DNA of 64,000 nt from Comamonadaceae bacterium (GTDB taxonomy: Bacteria; Pseudomonadota; Gammaproteobacteria; Burkholderiales; Burkholderiaceae_C). The notes below the pieces were generated by a model that worked only from the letters and a program-made list of their open reading frames with translations, was not told the DNA's origin and ran no database searches. The position numbers were made by a program, and so were the translations under genes. This document shows, piece after piece, positions 51,699-62,811 of the stretch (position 1 is its first letter; every line of letters begins with the position of its first letter). Where the stretch lies: NCBI GenBank assembly GCA_947476465.1, contig CANJQN010000004.1:62001-126000 (forward strand), read 5' to 3'.

Positions 51699-52592
51699 AT
51701 GCACGAGCTCTCTTTGCTGGTTCCGCAAGACCGCGTCGAGGAGGTGAGCGACGCGCTCGACGCCCTGGACGCACTCAGCGTCTCGGTCGAGGATGCCGAT
51801 GCCCACACCGATGCCGAGCAGGCGCTGTTTGGTGAGCCCGGCATGCCGCCGCCCAAGGGCGGTTGGCAGCGCTCGCGCGTGATCGCGCATTTCCCCGGCC
51901 GGGCGGCCGCCGATGAGGCCGGCGGCCTGCTGGCCGCGCAAGACTTCTTCGCTGGCTGCCAGGTGCTGGGCGTGGCCGAGGTGCCCGAGCAGGACTGGGT
52001 GCGCCTGACGCAATCGCAGTTCACGCCGGTGGAGATCACGCCCGCGTTCTGGATCGTGCCCACCTGGCATGAGCCGCCGGCGCAGGCCACCCGCGTGATC
52101 CGGCTCGACCCAGGTCTGGCCTTTGGCACCGGCACCCATCCCACCACCCGCATGTGCCTGCGCTGGATCGCCACCGATTCCCTGGCCGGCCAGCGTGTGC
52201 TCGATTACGGCTGCGGCTCTGGCATCCTGGCCATTGGCGCAGCCCTGCATGGCGCTGCCAGCGTGGATGCGGTCGACCTCGACGAGGCCGCCGTGCGCAC
52301 CACCCAGGACAACGCCCTGGCCAACGGCGTCGCGCTGCGCTCCGGCCTGCCCGACGTGGCGGCCGGCCAATACGACACGGTGCTGGCCAATATCCTGGCG
52401 ACGCCGCTCAAGGTGCTGGCGCCGCTGCTGTGCCAGCACGTGGCGCCGGGCGGCTCGCTGGTCCTGGCCGGCATCCTGGAGCGGCAGGCGGGTGAGCTCA
52501 CGGCCGCCTACGCGCCTTACTGCGATCTGCGCGTTGCCGATGCGCAAGACGGTTGGGTGCTGATGACCGCGCGGCAGGCCTCGGCCCAATGA
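51699..52592 (+). CDS. prmA: Ribosomal protein L11 methyltransferase
   Basis: A 297-residue SAM-dependent methyltransferase that trimethylates ribosomal protein L11. The N-terminal L11-recognition domain starts MHELSLLVPQDRVEEVSDAL in two halves. The catalytic domain shows AFGTGTHPTTRMCL, the SAM loop DYGCGSGILAIGA and the NPPF-like LANILATPLKVL. Length and gene position after accC are typical of betaproteobacteria. A DUF3426 gene follows after 30 bp. Confidence 0.95.
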   Translation: MHELSLLVPQDRVEEVSDALDALDALSVSVEDADAHTDAEQALFGEPGMPPPKGGWQRSRVIAHFPGRAAADEAGGLLAAQDFFAGCQVLGVAEVPEQDWVRLTQSQFTPVEITPAFWIVPTWHEPPAQATRVIRLDPGLAFGTGTHPTTRMCLRWIATDSLAGQRVLDYGCGSGILAIGAALHGAASVDAVDLDEAAVRTTQDNALANGVALRSGLPDVAAGQYDTVLANILATPLKVLAPLLCQHVAPGGSLVLAGILERQAGELTAAYAPYCDLRVADAQDGWVLMTARQASAQ

Positions 52593-52622
52593 GCCCGGGG
52601 GGCTGACTACAATCGTCGCCAC

Positions 52623-53648
52623 ATGAGCCTGATCACCCGTTGCCCGGCCTGCGCAACCCTGTTTCGGGTGGTGCCCGATCAGCTCAAGGTGGCCGATGGT
52701 TGGGTGCGCTGCGGCCAGTGCACCGAGGTGTTCGACGCCAGCAGCCACTTTCAGCCCGCGTTCCCCGAGGCACGGGCCGAGCCCGCGCCGATCACCGAGT
52801 CCGCCCCCGAAGCCCCCGTGGCCCCGCAGCCGGTCAAGCCGAGCGAATCGGCCCCCGATCCTCACGCCGGCAGCCGCCTTGTGCCGGGGGACGACGCCGA
52901 GCCCGACATCGAGGAGATCGTCGCCCAGGCCGCCGACGATTCGCGCTGGCCCTGGCCGCCCCATGAGGCCGAAGGCATCGTGTTTCGGGGGGCCGCGGCG
53001 GACAACGACGAAACATCCGAACCCGTGGCCGCACTTGAGCCCGACCCGCTGAGCGCGCAAGCCAGTGCCGCGATATTCACCGCATCGGGCGCCGCCGCTC
53101 AGGCGCCGAGCTTCGTTCAGCAGGCCCGCCGCCGCGCTTTCTGGCGCAGCCGCGGCGCGCGCACCGCGCTTTCGCTGCTGTCCCTGGCACTGGCGGTGCT
53201 GCTGCTCGCCCAGTTCGCGCTTCACCACCGCAATGCCCTGGCGTCCCTGCAGCCCGACCTCACCCCTTTGCTTGAGCGGCTGTGCCAGCCGATCGGCTGC
53301 AGCGTCGGGCCGCCGCGCCAGATCGAGGCAATCGTGATCGACGGTTCCACCTTCAGCCGGTTGCGCCCCGACGCCTTCAGGCTCGGCGTCACGCTGCGCA
53401 GCCGGTCCATCATGGCGCTGGAGATGCCAGCCCTGGAGCTCACGCTCACCGACGCCGACGACCGCCCCGTGCTACGCCGCGTCCTGCTGGCGGCCGACCT
53501 GGGGCCCGATGCGCCGGCTGTCCTGCTGCCTGGCGGCGAGTGGTCCACCATGCTGACCCTGGGTGTCAATTCAGGGAATGCGACCCAAGGGACGGGCGGG
53601 CTCAGTGGGCGTATCGCGGGCTATCGGGTGCTGGCCTTCTATCCCTGA
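52623..53648 (+). CDS. Zinc-ribbon and DUF3426 membrane protein
   Basis: A 341-residue protein with an N-terminal MJ0042-type zinc ribbon (CPACATLFRV and CGQCTEVFDA, two CxxC pairs at about residues 8-37). A long acidic Pro/Ala-rich linker follows, then one transmembrane helix (TALSLLSLALAVLLLAQFAL, near residue 180-200). The C-terminal extracytoplasmic DUF3426 domain is present (SFRLGVTLRSRS-like stretch; hydrophobic beta strands). It is commonly found after prmA in betaproteobacteria; its function is unknown. The topology suggests sensing or scaffolding at the inner membrane (inference). Confidence 0.88.
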   Translation: MSLITRCPACATLFRVVPDQLKVADGWVRCGQCTEVFDASSHFQPAFPEARAEPAPITESAPEAPVAPQPVKPSESAPDPHAGSRLVPGDDAEPDIEEIVAQAADDSRWPWPPHEAEGIVFRGAAADNDETSEPVAALEPDPLSAQASAAIFTASGAAAQAPSFVQQARRRAFWRSRGARTALSLLSLALAVLLLAQFALHHRNALASLQPDLTPLLERLCQPIGCSVGPPRQIEAIVIDGSTFSRLRPDAFRLGVTLRSRSIMALEMPALELTLTDADDRPVLRRVLLAADLGPDAPAVLLPGGEWSTMLTLGVNSGNATQGTGGLSGRIAGYRVLAFYP

Positions 53649-53693
53649 CCCGGCCTCCCACTTGTCCCAGAGACCTTCCCGGAGACCTTACCC

Positions 53694-54590
53694 ATGGCAG
53701 CACTGATCTGTGGCTCGCTCGCGTTCGACACCATCATGAATTTCGAGGGGCAGTTCGCGCAGCAGATCCTGCCGGACCAGCTCCACATCCTGAACGTGTC
53801 TTTCCTGGTGCCGTCGCTGCGACGTGACTTCGGTGGCTGTGCCGGCAACATCGCCTATTGCCTGCGGTCGCTAGGGGGCGTGCCGCTGCCCATGGCCACG
53901 CTGGGCAGCGACGGCGCCAGCTACCTAGAGCGCCTGCGCACGCTGGGCATCAGCACCGAATTCGTGCGCCAGGTCGAGGACACCTACACCGCCCAGGCCA
54001 TGATCATGACGGACCTGGACAACAACCAGATCACCGCCTTCCATCCCGGCGCGATGATGCAGGCCCACATCAGCCAAATTGCGCCGCGCGCGGACATCCA
54101 GCTGGGCATCATCTCGCCCGACGGCCGCGACGCCATGCTGCAGCACGCCGAGCAGTTCAACGCCGCAGGCATTCCCTTCGTGTTCGACCCGGGGCAGGGC
54201 CTGCCCATGTTTGGCGGCGATGAGCTGGCGCACTTCATCGACCAGGCCACCTGGGTGACCGTCAACGACTACGAGGGCAAGATGCTGTCCGATCGCACGG
54301 GCTGGTCCAGCGCCGAGATCTCCCGCCGGGTGCAAGGCCTGGTGGTCACGCTCGGCGGCGAAGGCTGCGAGGTGTGGATCGACGGCCACAAGACCCATGT
54401 GCCGCCGGTATCGGCCACGGACGTGGTCGACCCGACGGGCTGCGGCGACGCCTGGCGCGGCGCGCTGCTGTTCGGACTGGAGCAGGGCTGGCCGCTGGCG
54501 CGCTGTGCGCAGCTGGGCAACCGGGTCGGCGCGATCAAGATCGCCAGCCGGGGGCCGCAGAACTATTCACTGGAAGGTCTGGGTCACTGA
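53694..54590 (+). CDS. PfkB/ribokinase-family carbohydrate (adenosine-like) kinase
   Basis: A 298-residue ribokinase-family sugar or nucleoside kinase. The N-terminal signature GGCAGNIAYCL, the second signature DPTGCGDAWRGALLFG (with the catalytic base Asp in GCGD) and an ATP-site VTLGGEGCEVW are present. It resembles proteobacterial kinases often called adenosine kinase or 2-dehydro-3-deoxygluconokinase-like; the substrate cannot be settled from motifs. Edd and Eda of the Entner-Doudoroff pathway lie 2-4 kb downstream but in another transcript. Confidence 0.88.
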   Translation: MAALICGSLAFDTIMNFEGQFAQQILPDQLHILNVSFLVPSLRRDFGGCAGNIAYCLRSLGGVPLPMATLGSDGASYLERLRTLGISTEFVRQVEDTYTAQAMIMTDLDNNQITAFHPGAMMQAHISQIAPRADIQLGIISPDGRDAMLQHAEQFNAAGIPFVFDPGQGLPMFGGDELAHFIDQATWVTVNDYEGKMLSDRTGWSSAEISRRVQGLVVTLGGEGCEVWIDGHKTHVPPVSATDVVDPTGCGDAWRGALLFGLEQGWPLARCAQLGNRVGAIKIASRGPQNYSLEGLGH

Positions 54591-54599
54591 GGGTGTTTC

Positions 54600-54628
54600 G
54601 TCACCCCCGCGAAGGCGGGGGACCAGGA
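54600..54628 (+). repeat. REP-like palindrome (family R2)
   Basis: CGTCACCCCCGCGAAGGCGG with its inverted partner lies in the 66-bp gap between the convergent kinase and pdxH genes, and may serve as a bidirectional 3' hairpin. Confidence 0.75.
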
Positions 54629-54656
54629 GCGCGGTCCATCCGGCATGCCAACGCCA

Positions 54657-55307
54657 TCAAGGCGCCAGCCGCTCGCGAATCCACCCGGCGTCCGGCCCGA
54701 TCCGGTAGCGCAGCCGGTCATGCAGCCGGCTCTTGCGCCCCTGCCAGAACTGCCATTCGTCGGGCACCAGCCGGTAACCGCCCCAGTGTGGCGGACGCGG
54801 CGGGTTCAGCATGAACTGCGCGCCATACTTGGCGGCATTGGCCACCAGCACCGCGCGGCCGGACACCACCTGGCTTTGCGGGCTGGCCCAGGCGCCGATG
54901 CGCGAATCGAGCGGGCGGCTGGCGTAGTAGGCGTCGCTGTCCTGGCCGCTGGTCTTTTCGACCCGTCCTTCGATCCGCACCACCCGCTCGAGCTCGACCC
55001 AGTGGAACTGCAGCGCCGCCAATGGGTTGCCCGCCAGCTCCTGCCCCTTGCGGCTGTCGTAATTGGTGTACCAGACGATGCCCCGCGCGTCATAACCCTT
55101 GAGCAGCACCACGCGCGTGCTGGGCCTCAGATCGCTGCCGACCGTCGCCAGCGTCATGGCATTGGGCTCGGGGATCTTGCCGTCGATGGCCTGGGTCAGC
55201 CACTGGTCGAACTGCCGCAGCGGATCGGCCTGGCTGGCGTCCTCGTTCAGTTCGGCCCGCTCGTAGCTCTTGCGAAGGTCGGCGATCTGTTGCGCTGTCG
55301 TGTTCAT
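54657..55307 (-). CDS. pdxH: Pyridoxamine 5'-phosphate oxidase
   Basis: A 216-residue FMN enzyme converting pyridoxine or pyridoxamine 5'-phosphate to pyridoxal 5'-phosphate. Seen are [40 protein letters not shown] in two parts, the FMN/PLP residues in [20 protein letters not shown], and the C-terminal [18 protein letters not shown] region. The ATG at 55307 gives the usual length. It is divergent from the MocA-like gene with a 37-bp gap. Confidence 0.96.
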   Translation of the reverse strand: MNTTAQQIADLRKSYERAELNEDASQADPLRQFDQWLTQAIDGKIPEPNAMTLATVGSDLRPSTRVVLLKGYDARGIVWYTNYDSRKGQELAGNPLAALQFHWVELERVVRIEGRVEKTSGQDSDAYYASRPLDSRIGAWASPQSQVVSGRAVLVANAAKYGAQFMLNPPRPPHWGGYRLVPDEWQFWQGRKSRLHDRLRYRIGPDAGWIRERLAP

Positions 55308-55344
55308 GGGATCACATTGTGTGTCATTCGTTAGAGTGCGGAAC

Positions 55345-55896
55345 ATGAGCGCAGACACCCCCCGCATCGTCGTCCTCGTCCTGGCCTCGGGCCGGGGCGA
55401 GCGTTTTGCCGCGTCCGGCGGGCAGGGCGCCAAGTTGCAGGCATTGCTCGGCGGTCGGCCGGTGCTCGAGCGCACGCTGGACGCGGTGCGGGCCAGCGGC
55501 CTGCCCTGGCACCTGGAGGACGCGGGCCACCCCGGCATGGGTGACTCCATCGCCGCCGCCGTGCGCGCCACGCGAGCGGCCGACGGCTGGCTGGTGCTGC
55601 CTGGCGACCTGCCGCTGGTGCTGCCCGCGTCGCTGCGCGTGGTGGCCGATGCCTTGCGCACCCATGCGGTGGTGGTGCCAGTGGTGCGGGGTCAGCGCGG
55701 CCATCCGGTGGGCTTTGCCGGCGACTGTGGGCAGGCACTGGCGGCCCTCTCGGGCTCGCGCGGTGCGGCTGGCATCGTGGCCGCGCGCGGCGCGTTCGAG
55801 CTGCCGCTGGCGGATGTGGGTTGCATCACCGACATCGACACAGTGGCCGACCTGGCCGCGGCTCAGGCGCGCCTCAACGACGCGCAGCGATCTTGA
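55345..55896 (+). CDS. MobA/MocA-like nucleotidyltransferase
   Basis: A 183-residue NTP-transferase of the MobA/MocA (CTP/GTP:molybdopterin) family. The nucleotide-binding start is [17 protein letters not shown], then [26 protein letters not shown], and the metal-binding aspartate in LPGDLPLV. The window contains two bis-MGD formate dehydrogenases, so a cofactor role is plausible, but bis-MGD assembly needs MobA and this protein looks closer to the MocA side; the assignment is open. Its 3' end overlaps the convergent ChaC gene by 23 bp. Confidence 0.82.
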   Translation: MSADTPRIVVLVLASGRGERFAASGGQGAKLQALLGGRPVLERTLDAVRASGLPWHLEDAGHPGMGDSIAAAVRATRAADGWLVLPGDLPLVLPASLRVVADALRTHAVVVPVVRGQRGHPVGFAGDCGQALAALSGSRGAAGIVAARGAFELPLADVGCITDIDTVADLAAAQARLNDAQRS

Positions 55897-56527
55897 GCAA
55901 ACGCTCCAGGTGCCGGTCTTGAATGTCGAGCTGGCGCAACTCTTCAAGCGTGCGCGTGGCGTAGTCGAGCGTGGTGCCGTAGCGACCGCAGGCGCCCTCG
56001 AAGATCGCGCGGTATTGCTCTTGACTCAGCTCGCCGGTGTGGTTGGGGCTGCGGCGCGACAAGGTGAAGGCCAGCGCGCTCACCGGCCCGTGCGGCGTGT
56101 GGCAGGCCAGCCAGCGCGGGTCGTACACGCCGGTGGGCATCTCGCGCGACCACAGCTGCGTCAGCACCGTCTGCCCATGGGCCTTGGGCACGCGGTAGGC
56201 CATGCCCTGGCAACTGCCGCCCGTGAGCAAGGCGAACACCAGGCCGGGCTGCTCTGGGGTGCCGCGGTTGATGCGGCTCCACATCTTGAGTGCGCGGTGC
56301 CAGCCGTGCACGCGCGCTGGCCGCCGCTCGGCGAACTCGAAGTCGGGGCGCCAGATCAGCGAGCCGTACCCGAACAGCCATAAATCCTCATGCCCGCCCC
56401 ACTCATGAAGGCAGCGCTCGAGCATGGCAAGCGGGTCGCGCAGCGGTTTGAGGGCAGGGTGGGCCAGGGCGGCCTGCAGGCTGACAGGAGGCCGGTTTTC
56501 GTGCGCGATGGGGGCCTGCAGGCTCAT
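55874..56527 (-). CDS. ChaC-family gamma-glutamylcyclotransferase
   Basis: A 217-residue ChaC protein, which cleaves glutathione to 5-oxoproline and Cys-Gly. The substrate-binding motif LWLFGYGSLIWRPDFEF is clear near residue 48, with the family follow-up RVHGWHRALKMWS and the likely catalytic Glu region NHTGELSQEQY. The ATG at 56527 is chosen; upstream frame sequence is not homologous. It is convergent with the MocA-like gene and divergent from edd. Confidence 0.9.
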   Translation of the reverse strand: MSLQAPIAHENRPPVSLQAALAHPALKPLRDPLAMLERCLHEWGGHEDLWLFGYGSLIWRPDFEFAERRPARVHGWHRALKMWSRINRGTPEQPGLVFALLTGGSCQGMAYRVPKAHGQTVLTQLWSREMPTGVYDPRWLACHTPHGPVSALAFTLSRRSPNHTGELSQEQYRAIFEGACGRYGTTLDYATRTLEELRQLDIQDRHLERLLKIAARR

Positions 56528-56624
56528 GGGCAAACTGTAACAAGGACAGGGCGCTTCGCGCAGGGTATTGCGTTGTAACCATCGCGTAACCCATCGCCCG
56601 GTGGGGGCGGATGTTGCGGCTACC
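56528..56624. promoter_or_regulatory. Divergent promoter region between chaC-like gene and edd
   Basis: The motif GTAAC appears three times (CTGTAAC, TTGTAAC, GCGTAAC) in 97 bp, two of them 6 bp apart in direct orientation. These could be regulator half-sites for the Entner-Doudoroff operon. No HexR-type palindrome was found. Confidence 0.25.
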
Positions 56625-58543
<1,919 letters not shown>

Positions 58544-58553
<10 letters not shown>

Positions 58554-59185
58554 CGAACCCCCTGACCGCGCACGACGTGATGCGCGACGCGCCGGTGATC
58601 CCCGTGATCGTGCTGACCGATGTCGCGCATGCGGTGCCCCTGGCGCGGGCACTGGTGGCCGGCGGTATCCGCATGCTCGAGGTGACCTTGCGCACGCCCG
58701 CGGCCCTGGCCTGCATCGAGGCCATTGCACGGGAAGTGCCCGACGCCGTGGCCGGCGCCGGCACCGTGCGCAGCGCGCACGATGCGCAGGCCGCCCGCAA
58801 GGCCGGTGCCCGCTTCGCGGTGAGTCCGGGCTACACGCAAGCGGTCGGGCGCGCCTGCCGGGACCTGAGACTGCCGCTGCTGCCGGGCGTGGCCACCGGC
58901 AGCGAGATCATGGCCGCCAGCGAGGACGGCTACACCGAGCTGAAGTTCTTCCCGGCCCTGCAGGCCGGCGGCCTTGCGATGCTCAAGGCCTGGGGCGGCC
59001 CGTTTTTCGATGTGCGCTTTTGTCCCACCGGCGGCGTCACGCCGGACAACGCGCCAGAGTTCCTGGCGCTGTCCAACGTGGCGTGTGTCGGCGGCAGCTG
59101 GCTCACGCCGGCCGATGCCGTTGCGGCGGGCGACTGGGCGCGAATCACCAGGCTGGCCCAGGAGGCGATGGGACTGCGCGCTTGA
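58544..59185 (+). CDS. eda: KDPG aldolase (2-dehydro-3-deoxyphosphogluconate aldolase)
   Basis: A 213-residue class I aldolase splitting KDPG into pyruvate and glyceraldehyde 3-phosphate. The Schiff-base lysine is in YTELKFFPA; the phosphate and substrate sites are in [24 protein letters not shown] and FCPTGGVT. Length is standard. The ATG at 58544 overlaps edd by 10 bases and is preceded by GAGGAAGGGG, so edd and eda are one operon giving the complete Entner-Doudoroff branch. Confidence 0.96.
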
Positions 59186-59213
59186 GGCTGGCGGGTCACG
59201 GCGGCGGCGCAGA

Positions 59214-59243
59214 GGTTAATATATAGACGATTGACCTCTCAAT
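59214..59243. promoter_or_regulatory. Operator/promoter candidate of the CoA ligase operon
   Basis: An AT-rich TTAATATATAG run is followed by the perfect palindrome ATTGA-CCTC-TCAAT (59230-59243), 18 bp before the start codon. Its position and symmetry suggest a regulator-binding site; the regulator gene is not in the window. Confidence 0.45.
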
Positions 59244-59261
59244 AGCTTTTGCGGACGGACG

Positions 59262-60899
59262 TTGCCTCAACCACCCAAGCTCACGCCAGCGGACGTGCTG
59301 GCGCGTTTCGATCCCCACGACGGCACCCTGGAATCGATGCTCGCGGCACGCGTGCGCCGCCTGCCGCACCATCCCTTCATCGAGCACGCCGGACAGACGC
59401 TGAGCTACGCGCAGTTCGCGGAAAAAGCGGCCGCGATGGCCGCCATGCTCTGGACGCGTGGCGTGCGTGCAGGTGACCGCGTTGCACTGCTCTCGCACAA
59501 CCATCCATCGATTCCGCTGGCGCTGTTCGCGTTGGCACGGCTGGGCGCCGTCGCGGTCCCGGTCAATCCGGACTTCCTGCGCGACGAAGCTCGCTACGTG
59601 CTCGAGCATGCGCAAGTGTCCGGCGTGATTTGCGCGCCAGACTGTCTTGAACTGCTGGAGGCGGCCAGCGCGGGCCTGGAGCGACCGTTGTGGAAGATGG
59701 TCAACCGCCCCTCGGACGCTGGGGCGGTCCAAGACATCGACACGGCGATGCGCGAATCCGAGGGCGCGCGGTTCGACAACGGGAGCGACCCCGACCGCAC
59801 CTGCATCCTGATCTATTCATCGGGAACGACCGGCTTTCCCAAGGGCGTCATGCACGCGCAGCGCACGTTCACGCTGGCCGGGGAAGGCTTCGTCGCGCGC
59901 ATGCACCTTCAGCCGGACGATCGGCTGCTGTGCATCATGCCGATGTTCCACATGAATGCGATCTTCTACTCGCTGGCGGGATCGCTGGCGACCGGGGCGA
60001 CGCTGATCCTGCTGGCCCGTTTCTCCGCATCGACCTTCTGGCGCGACGCGGCGCAGCTTGCGGCCACCGAGGTCAATACGGTCGCAGCCATCTCCAACAT
60101 CCTGATGCGGCGTCCCCGCAGCGAATTTGTGCCGGACCATCGGATCCGCTCGATCTACGGCGGCCCGTTCAGCCAGGAGGTCTACCGGGTGTTCAAGTCC
60201 GAATTCGGCGTGCCTGGGCTGGTGGAGGGCTACGGGATGTCCGAGATCCCCGGCGTGCTCAGCAACCCGATCGATGGCCCCAAGGTCGGCAGCATCGGCC
60301 TGCCCTGCCAGCACCCGAACCAGACCGTGGCGTTCGCCCAACTGCGCATCGTTGGCGATGACGGGCACGAGGTTGCGGTGGACGTAGCGGGAAACCTGCT
60401 GGTGAAAAACCAGCTCGTGATGCAGGGCTACTTTCGCGATCCGCAGCTCACGGCCGAGTCCTTCAAGGACGGCTGGTTCGTCACGGGTGATGTGGTGCGC
60501 CGCGACGCCCAAGGCTTTTACTGGTTCGTGGCCCGCAGCAAGGACATCATCCGGCGGCGCGGCGAGAACGTGTCCGGTGCCGAGATCGACCGCATCGTCA
60601 ACGAGCATCCCGACGTGCTGATGTCCGCGGCCATCGCCGTGCCTTCCCCGGTCGGGGAGGACGACATCCTGGTCGCGGTCGTTGCGCGCGAGGGGCAGCA
60701 GGTGGCGCCCGAGGAAATCCGCCGCTGGTGCGAAGCCCGGCTCGCCCGCGTCAAGCTGCCGCGGTATGTCGTCGTCGTTGACGCGCTGCCGCACAACCGG
60801 TCTTTTCGCATCGAGAAGTTCAAGCTGAAGGCGCGCAGCGAAAGCCTCGTGGCGTCGGCGGTCGACTTCGAATCCCTTCCCTCCACGCGCCACGCGTAA
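59262..60899 (+). CDS. AMP-forming acyl-CoA synthetase (CaiC-like)
   Basis: A 545-residue ANL-superfamily ligase that activates a carboxylic acid with ATP and CoA. The phosphate loop is IYSSGTTGFPKGVMH, with later motifs VEGYGMSEIPG, GWFVTGDVVRRD and the hinge/C-terminal RSKDIIRRRGENVSGAEID. The last resembles crotonobetaine/carnitine-CoA ligases. The C-terminal catalytic Lys is probably in RSFRIEKFKLK. The start used is a TTG at 59262; no upstream ATG fits. The next two genes, a Bug-type binding protein and a citrate-synthase-like lyase, suggest activation of an imported organic acid; the acid is unknown. Confidence 0.88.
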   Translation: MPQPPKLTPADVLARFDPHDGTLESMLAARVRRLPHHPFIEHAGQTLSYAQFAEKAAAMAAMLWTRGVRAGDRVALLSHNHPSIPLALFALARLGAVAVPVNPDFLRDEARYVLEHAQVSGVICAPDCLELLEAASAGLERPLWKMVNRPSDAGAVQDIDTAMRESEGARFDNGSDPDRTCILIYSSGTTGFPKGVMHAQRTFTLAGEGFVARMHLQPDDRLLCIMPMFHMNAIFYSLAGSLATGATLILLARFSASTFWRDAAQLAATEVNTVAAISNILMRRPRSEFVPDHRIRSIYGGPFSQEVYRVFKSEFGVPGLVEGYGMSEIPGVLSNPIDGPKVGSIGLPCQHPNQTVAFAQLRIVGDDGHEVAVDVAGNLLVKNQLVMQGYFRDPQLTAESFKDGWFVTGDVVRRDAQGFYWFVARSKDIIRRRGENVSGAEIDRIVNEHPDVLMSAAIAVPSPVGEDDILVAVVAREGQQVAPEEIRRWCEARLARVKLPRYVVVVDALPHNRSFRIEKFKLKARSESLVASAVDFESLPSTRHA

Positions 60900-60939
60900 G
60901 CTCAATTACCCTACCCACCACAAGAACGGAGATCGATAC

Positions 60940-61914
60940 ATGACCCCATTGCCCTCGCTTGCCAAGGCGGCGCTCGCCGCGATCGGGCTCGTTGCCTGCA
61001 TGGCGGTGTCCGCCCAGGACTACCCGAACAAGCCCGTCAAATTCGTCGTGTCCTTCCCCGCCGGAAGCGGCAGCGACATCTATACCCGGCTCATCGCGGA
61101 GGATTTTCGCGCCGACCTGAACCAGAGCTTTGTCGTGGAGAACCGGCCCGGCGCATCGGCACAAATCGGCAGCGCCTACGTCGCCAAGTCGGCGCCCGAC
61201 GGCTACACCCTGCTGATGACGAGCAACACCGCGCACGCGGCGAACCCTTCGTTGTTCAAGACGCTTCCCTACGACCCGGTCGCCGACTTCAGCGGCGTCG
61301 GCCGGGTGCTCTTCATGCCCTATGTTTTGCTGGTTGCCAAGAACTCGCCGATCAACTCGGTCAGGGACCTCATCGACCGGGCCCGCGCCAAGCCCAGTTC
61401 GCTGAGCTACGGCTATGGCAACAGCTCCTCGCAGGTGCTGTCGGCCGCGTTCAGCCGCCAGGCGCAGATCACGTCGGTGGCGGTCCCGTACAAGAGTGCA
61501 CCCGCCACCGTGACCGACCTGATCGGCGGCCACGTCGACTACGTTTTCAGCGACGTGTCCTCGGTGCTGTCCCACCTGCAGGCAGGCACCGTTCGCGCGA
61601 TCGGGTTCAGCCTGTTGCAGCGTTCCCCCCAGCTGCCGAACGTTCCGGCCATCGCGGAAACGCCAGGCATGGAGGGATTCGAGCTCACGTCATGGGTCGG
61701 TCTGCTGGCGCCGGCCGGCACACCTCGTCCCATCGTTGACAAGCTCAATGCCCAATTGCGCAAGACATTGGCCAAGCCCCAGGTGCGGGACAAGCTCATC
61801 GCGATGGGCGCGGAAGTGGTTCCGTCCTCACCCGGGGAAATGGACGAGTTCGTCAAGCAGCAGCTGGTCAGCTGGGGCTCCAAGATCCGTGCCGCAGGCA
61901 TCCAGCCTGAGTGA
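60940..61914 (+). CDS. Bug/TctC-family periplasmic solute-binding protein
   Basis: A 324-residue tripartite tricarboxylate receptor (Bug) protein, a family greatly expanded in Burkholderiales. It has a Sec signal peptide ending ACMAVSAQ, then the family start YPNKPVKFVVSFPAGSGSD and NRPGASAQIGSAYVAKSAPD-type loop, with conserved ligand-loop residues. It has a GGAG Shine-Dalgarno and lies 40 bp after the ligase gene. No TctA/TctB membrane genes are nearby. It probably binds the carboxylate handled by the neighbouring ligase and lyase (inference). Confidence 0.92.
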   Translation: MTPLPSLAKAALAAIGLVACMAVSAQDYPNKPVKFVVSFPAGSGSDIYTRLIAEDFRADLNQSFVVENRPGASAQIGSAYVAKSAPDGYTLLMTSNTAHAANPSLFKTLPYDPVADFSGVGRVLFMPYVLLVAKNSPINSVRDLIDRARAKPSSLSYGYGNSSSQVLSAAFSRQAQITSVAVPYKSAPATVTDLIGGHVDYVFSDVSSVLSHLQAGTVRAIGFSLLQRSPQLPNVPAIAETPGMEGFELTSWVGLLAPAGTPRPIVDKLNAQLRKTLAKPQVRDKLIAMGAEVVPSSPGEMDEFVKQQLVSWGSKIRAAGIQPE

Positions 61915-61921
61915 GATTGCC

Positions 61922-62716
61922 ATGGCAAAGCGAAAACAACTGCGCTCAAGCATCGCCTGGAGCACCGCCGACCAGATCGGCGTCTATGGCTACGACCTCT
62001 GCCAGGACTTGATCGGCAAGGTGACACTGGGGAACATGGCATTTCTGGAAATCACCGGGCGGCTGCCCCAGCCGAACGAGTCCAAGATGTTCGAGGCGAT
62101 CGCGGTGACGCTGGTCGAGCACGGCATCAATCCGTCAAGTCTGGCGGCGCGGCTGACATACGACGGTGCGCCCGAAGCGCTGCAAGCCGCCGTAGCCGCT
62201 GGCCTGCTGGGCCTGGGCAACGTGTTTGTCGGCTCGACGGAAACCGCCGCGAAGATGCTGTGGTCGGCCTTGCAGGACCAACCTGAGACAGCCCCACTTG
62301 AGCCGATCGCGCAGCGGATCGTTCAACACTACATGGAGTCCAAGACGATCATTCCGGGCATCGGACACCCCAAGCACAAGCCGCTCGATCCGCGCGCGGT
62401 CAGGCTCATGGCGCTGGCGCGCGAATACGGCTATGCGGGGCGTTACGTGCAGTTGATGGAGATGATCACGTTGGTCGGCGAAAAGGCCTACAACAGGCCT
62501 TTGCCCATGAATGCGACAGGCGCCATCGGTTGCATCTGCTGTGAGCTTGGCTTTCCGATGAGCGTGGTGCGTGGCGTCGGCGTGATGGCGCGTGCCGTCG
62601 GCCTGGTCGGTCACATTCTTGAAGAATCCAGGTCGCCTTTGGGTTTCGAGATCTATCAGCGAACCGAGGATGAGGCCGCCACCGACATCGTCGGAAAGCT
62701 GCGCAGCGATCGTTGA
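61922..62716 (+). CDS. Citrate synthase-like / citryl-CoA lyase family protein
   Basis: A 264-residue protein with the small-domain and active-site features of citrate synthase relatives: PGIGHPKHKPLDPRA (catalytic His region) near residue 140 and LPMNATGAIGCICCELGFP near 195. It is much shorter than citrate synthase (~430), matching the stand-alone citryl-CoA lyase-like group. With the CoA ligase and Bug protein just upstream (7-bp gap) it likely cleaves or forms a C-C bond in an acyl-CoA derived from an imported acid. The substrate is not deducible here. Confidence 0.85.
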   Translation: MAKRKQLRSSIAWSTADQIGVYGYDLCQDLIGKVTLGNMAFLEITGRLPQPNESKMFEAIAVTLVEHGINPSSLAARLTYDGAPEALQAAVAAGLLGLGNVFVGSTETAAKMLWSALQDQPETAPLEPIAQRIVQHYMESKTIIPGIGHPKHKPLDPRAVRLMALAREYGYAGRYVQLMEMITLVGEKAYNRPLPMNATGAIGCICCELGFPMSVVRGVGVMARAVGLVGHILEESRSPLGFEIYQRTEDEAATDIVGKLRSDR

Positions 62717-62811
62717 TCGCTACGCAGCACATGCAGCCCGCCGGGGAACCCTTGGAGGCTCCATGGGTCATTGCAGATCCCGCAACAATGACGCCCGGAT
62801 GACCTGCCCGA

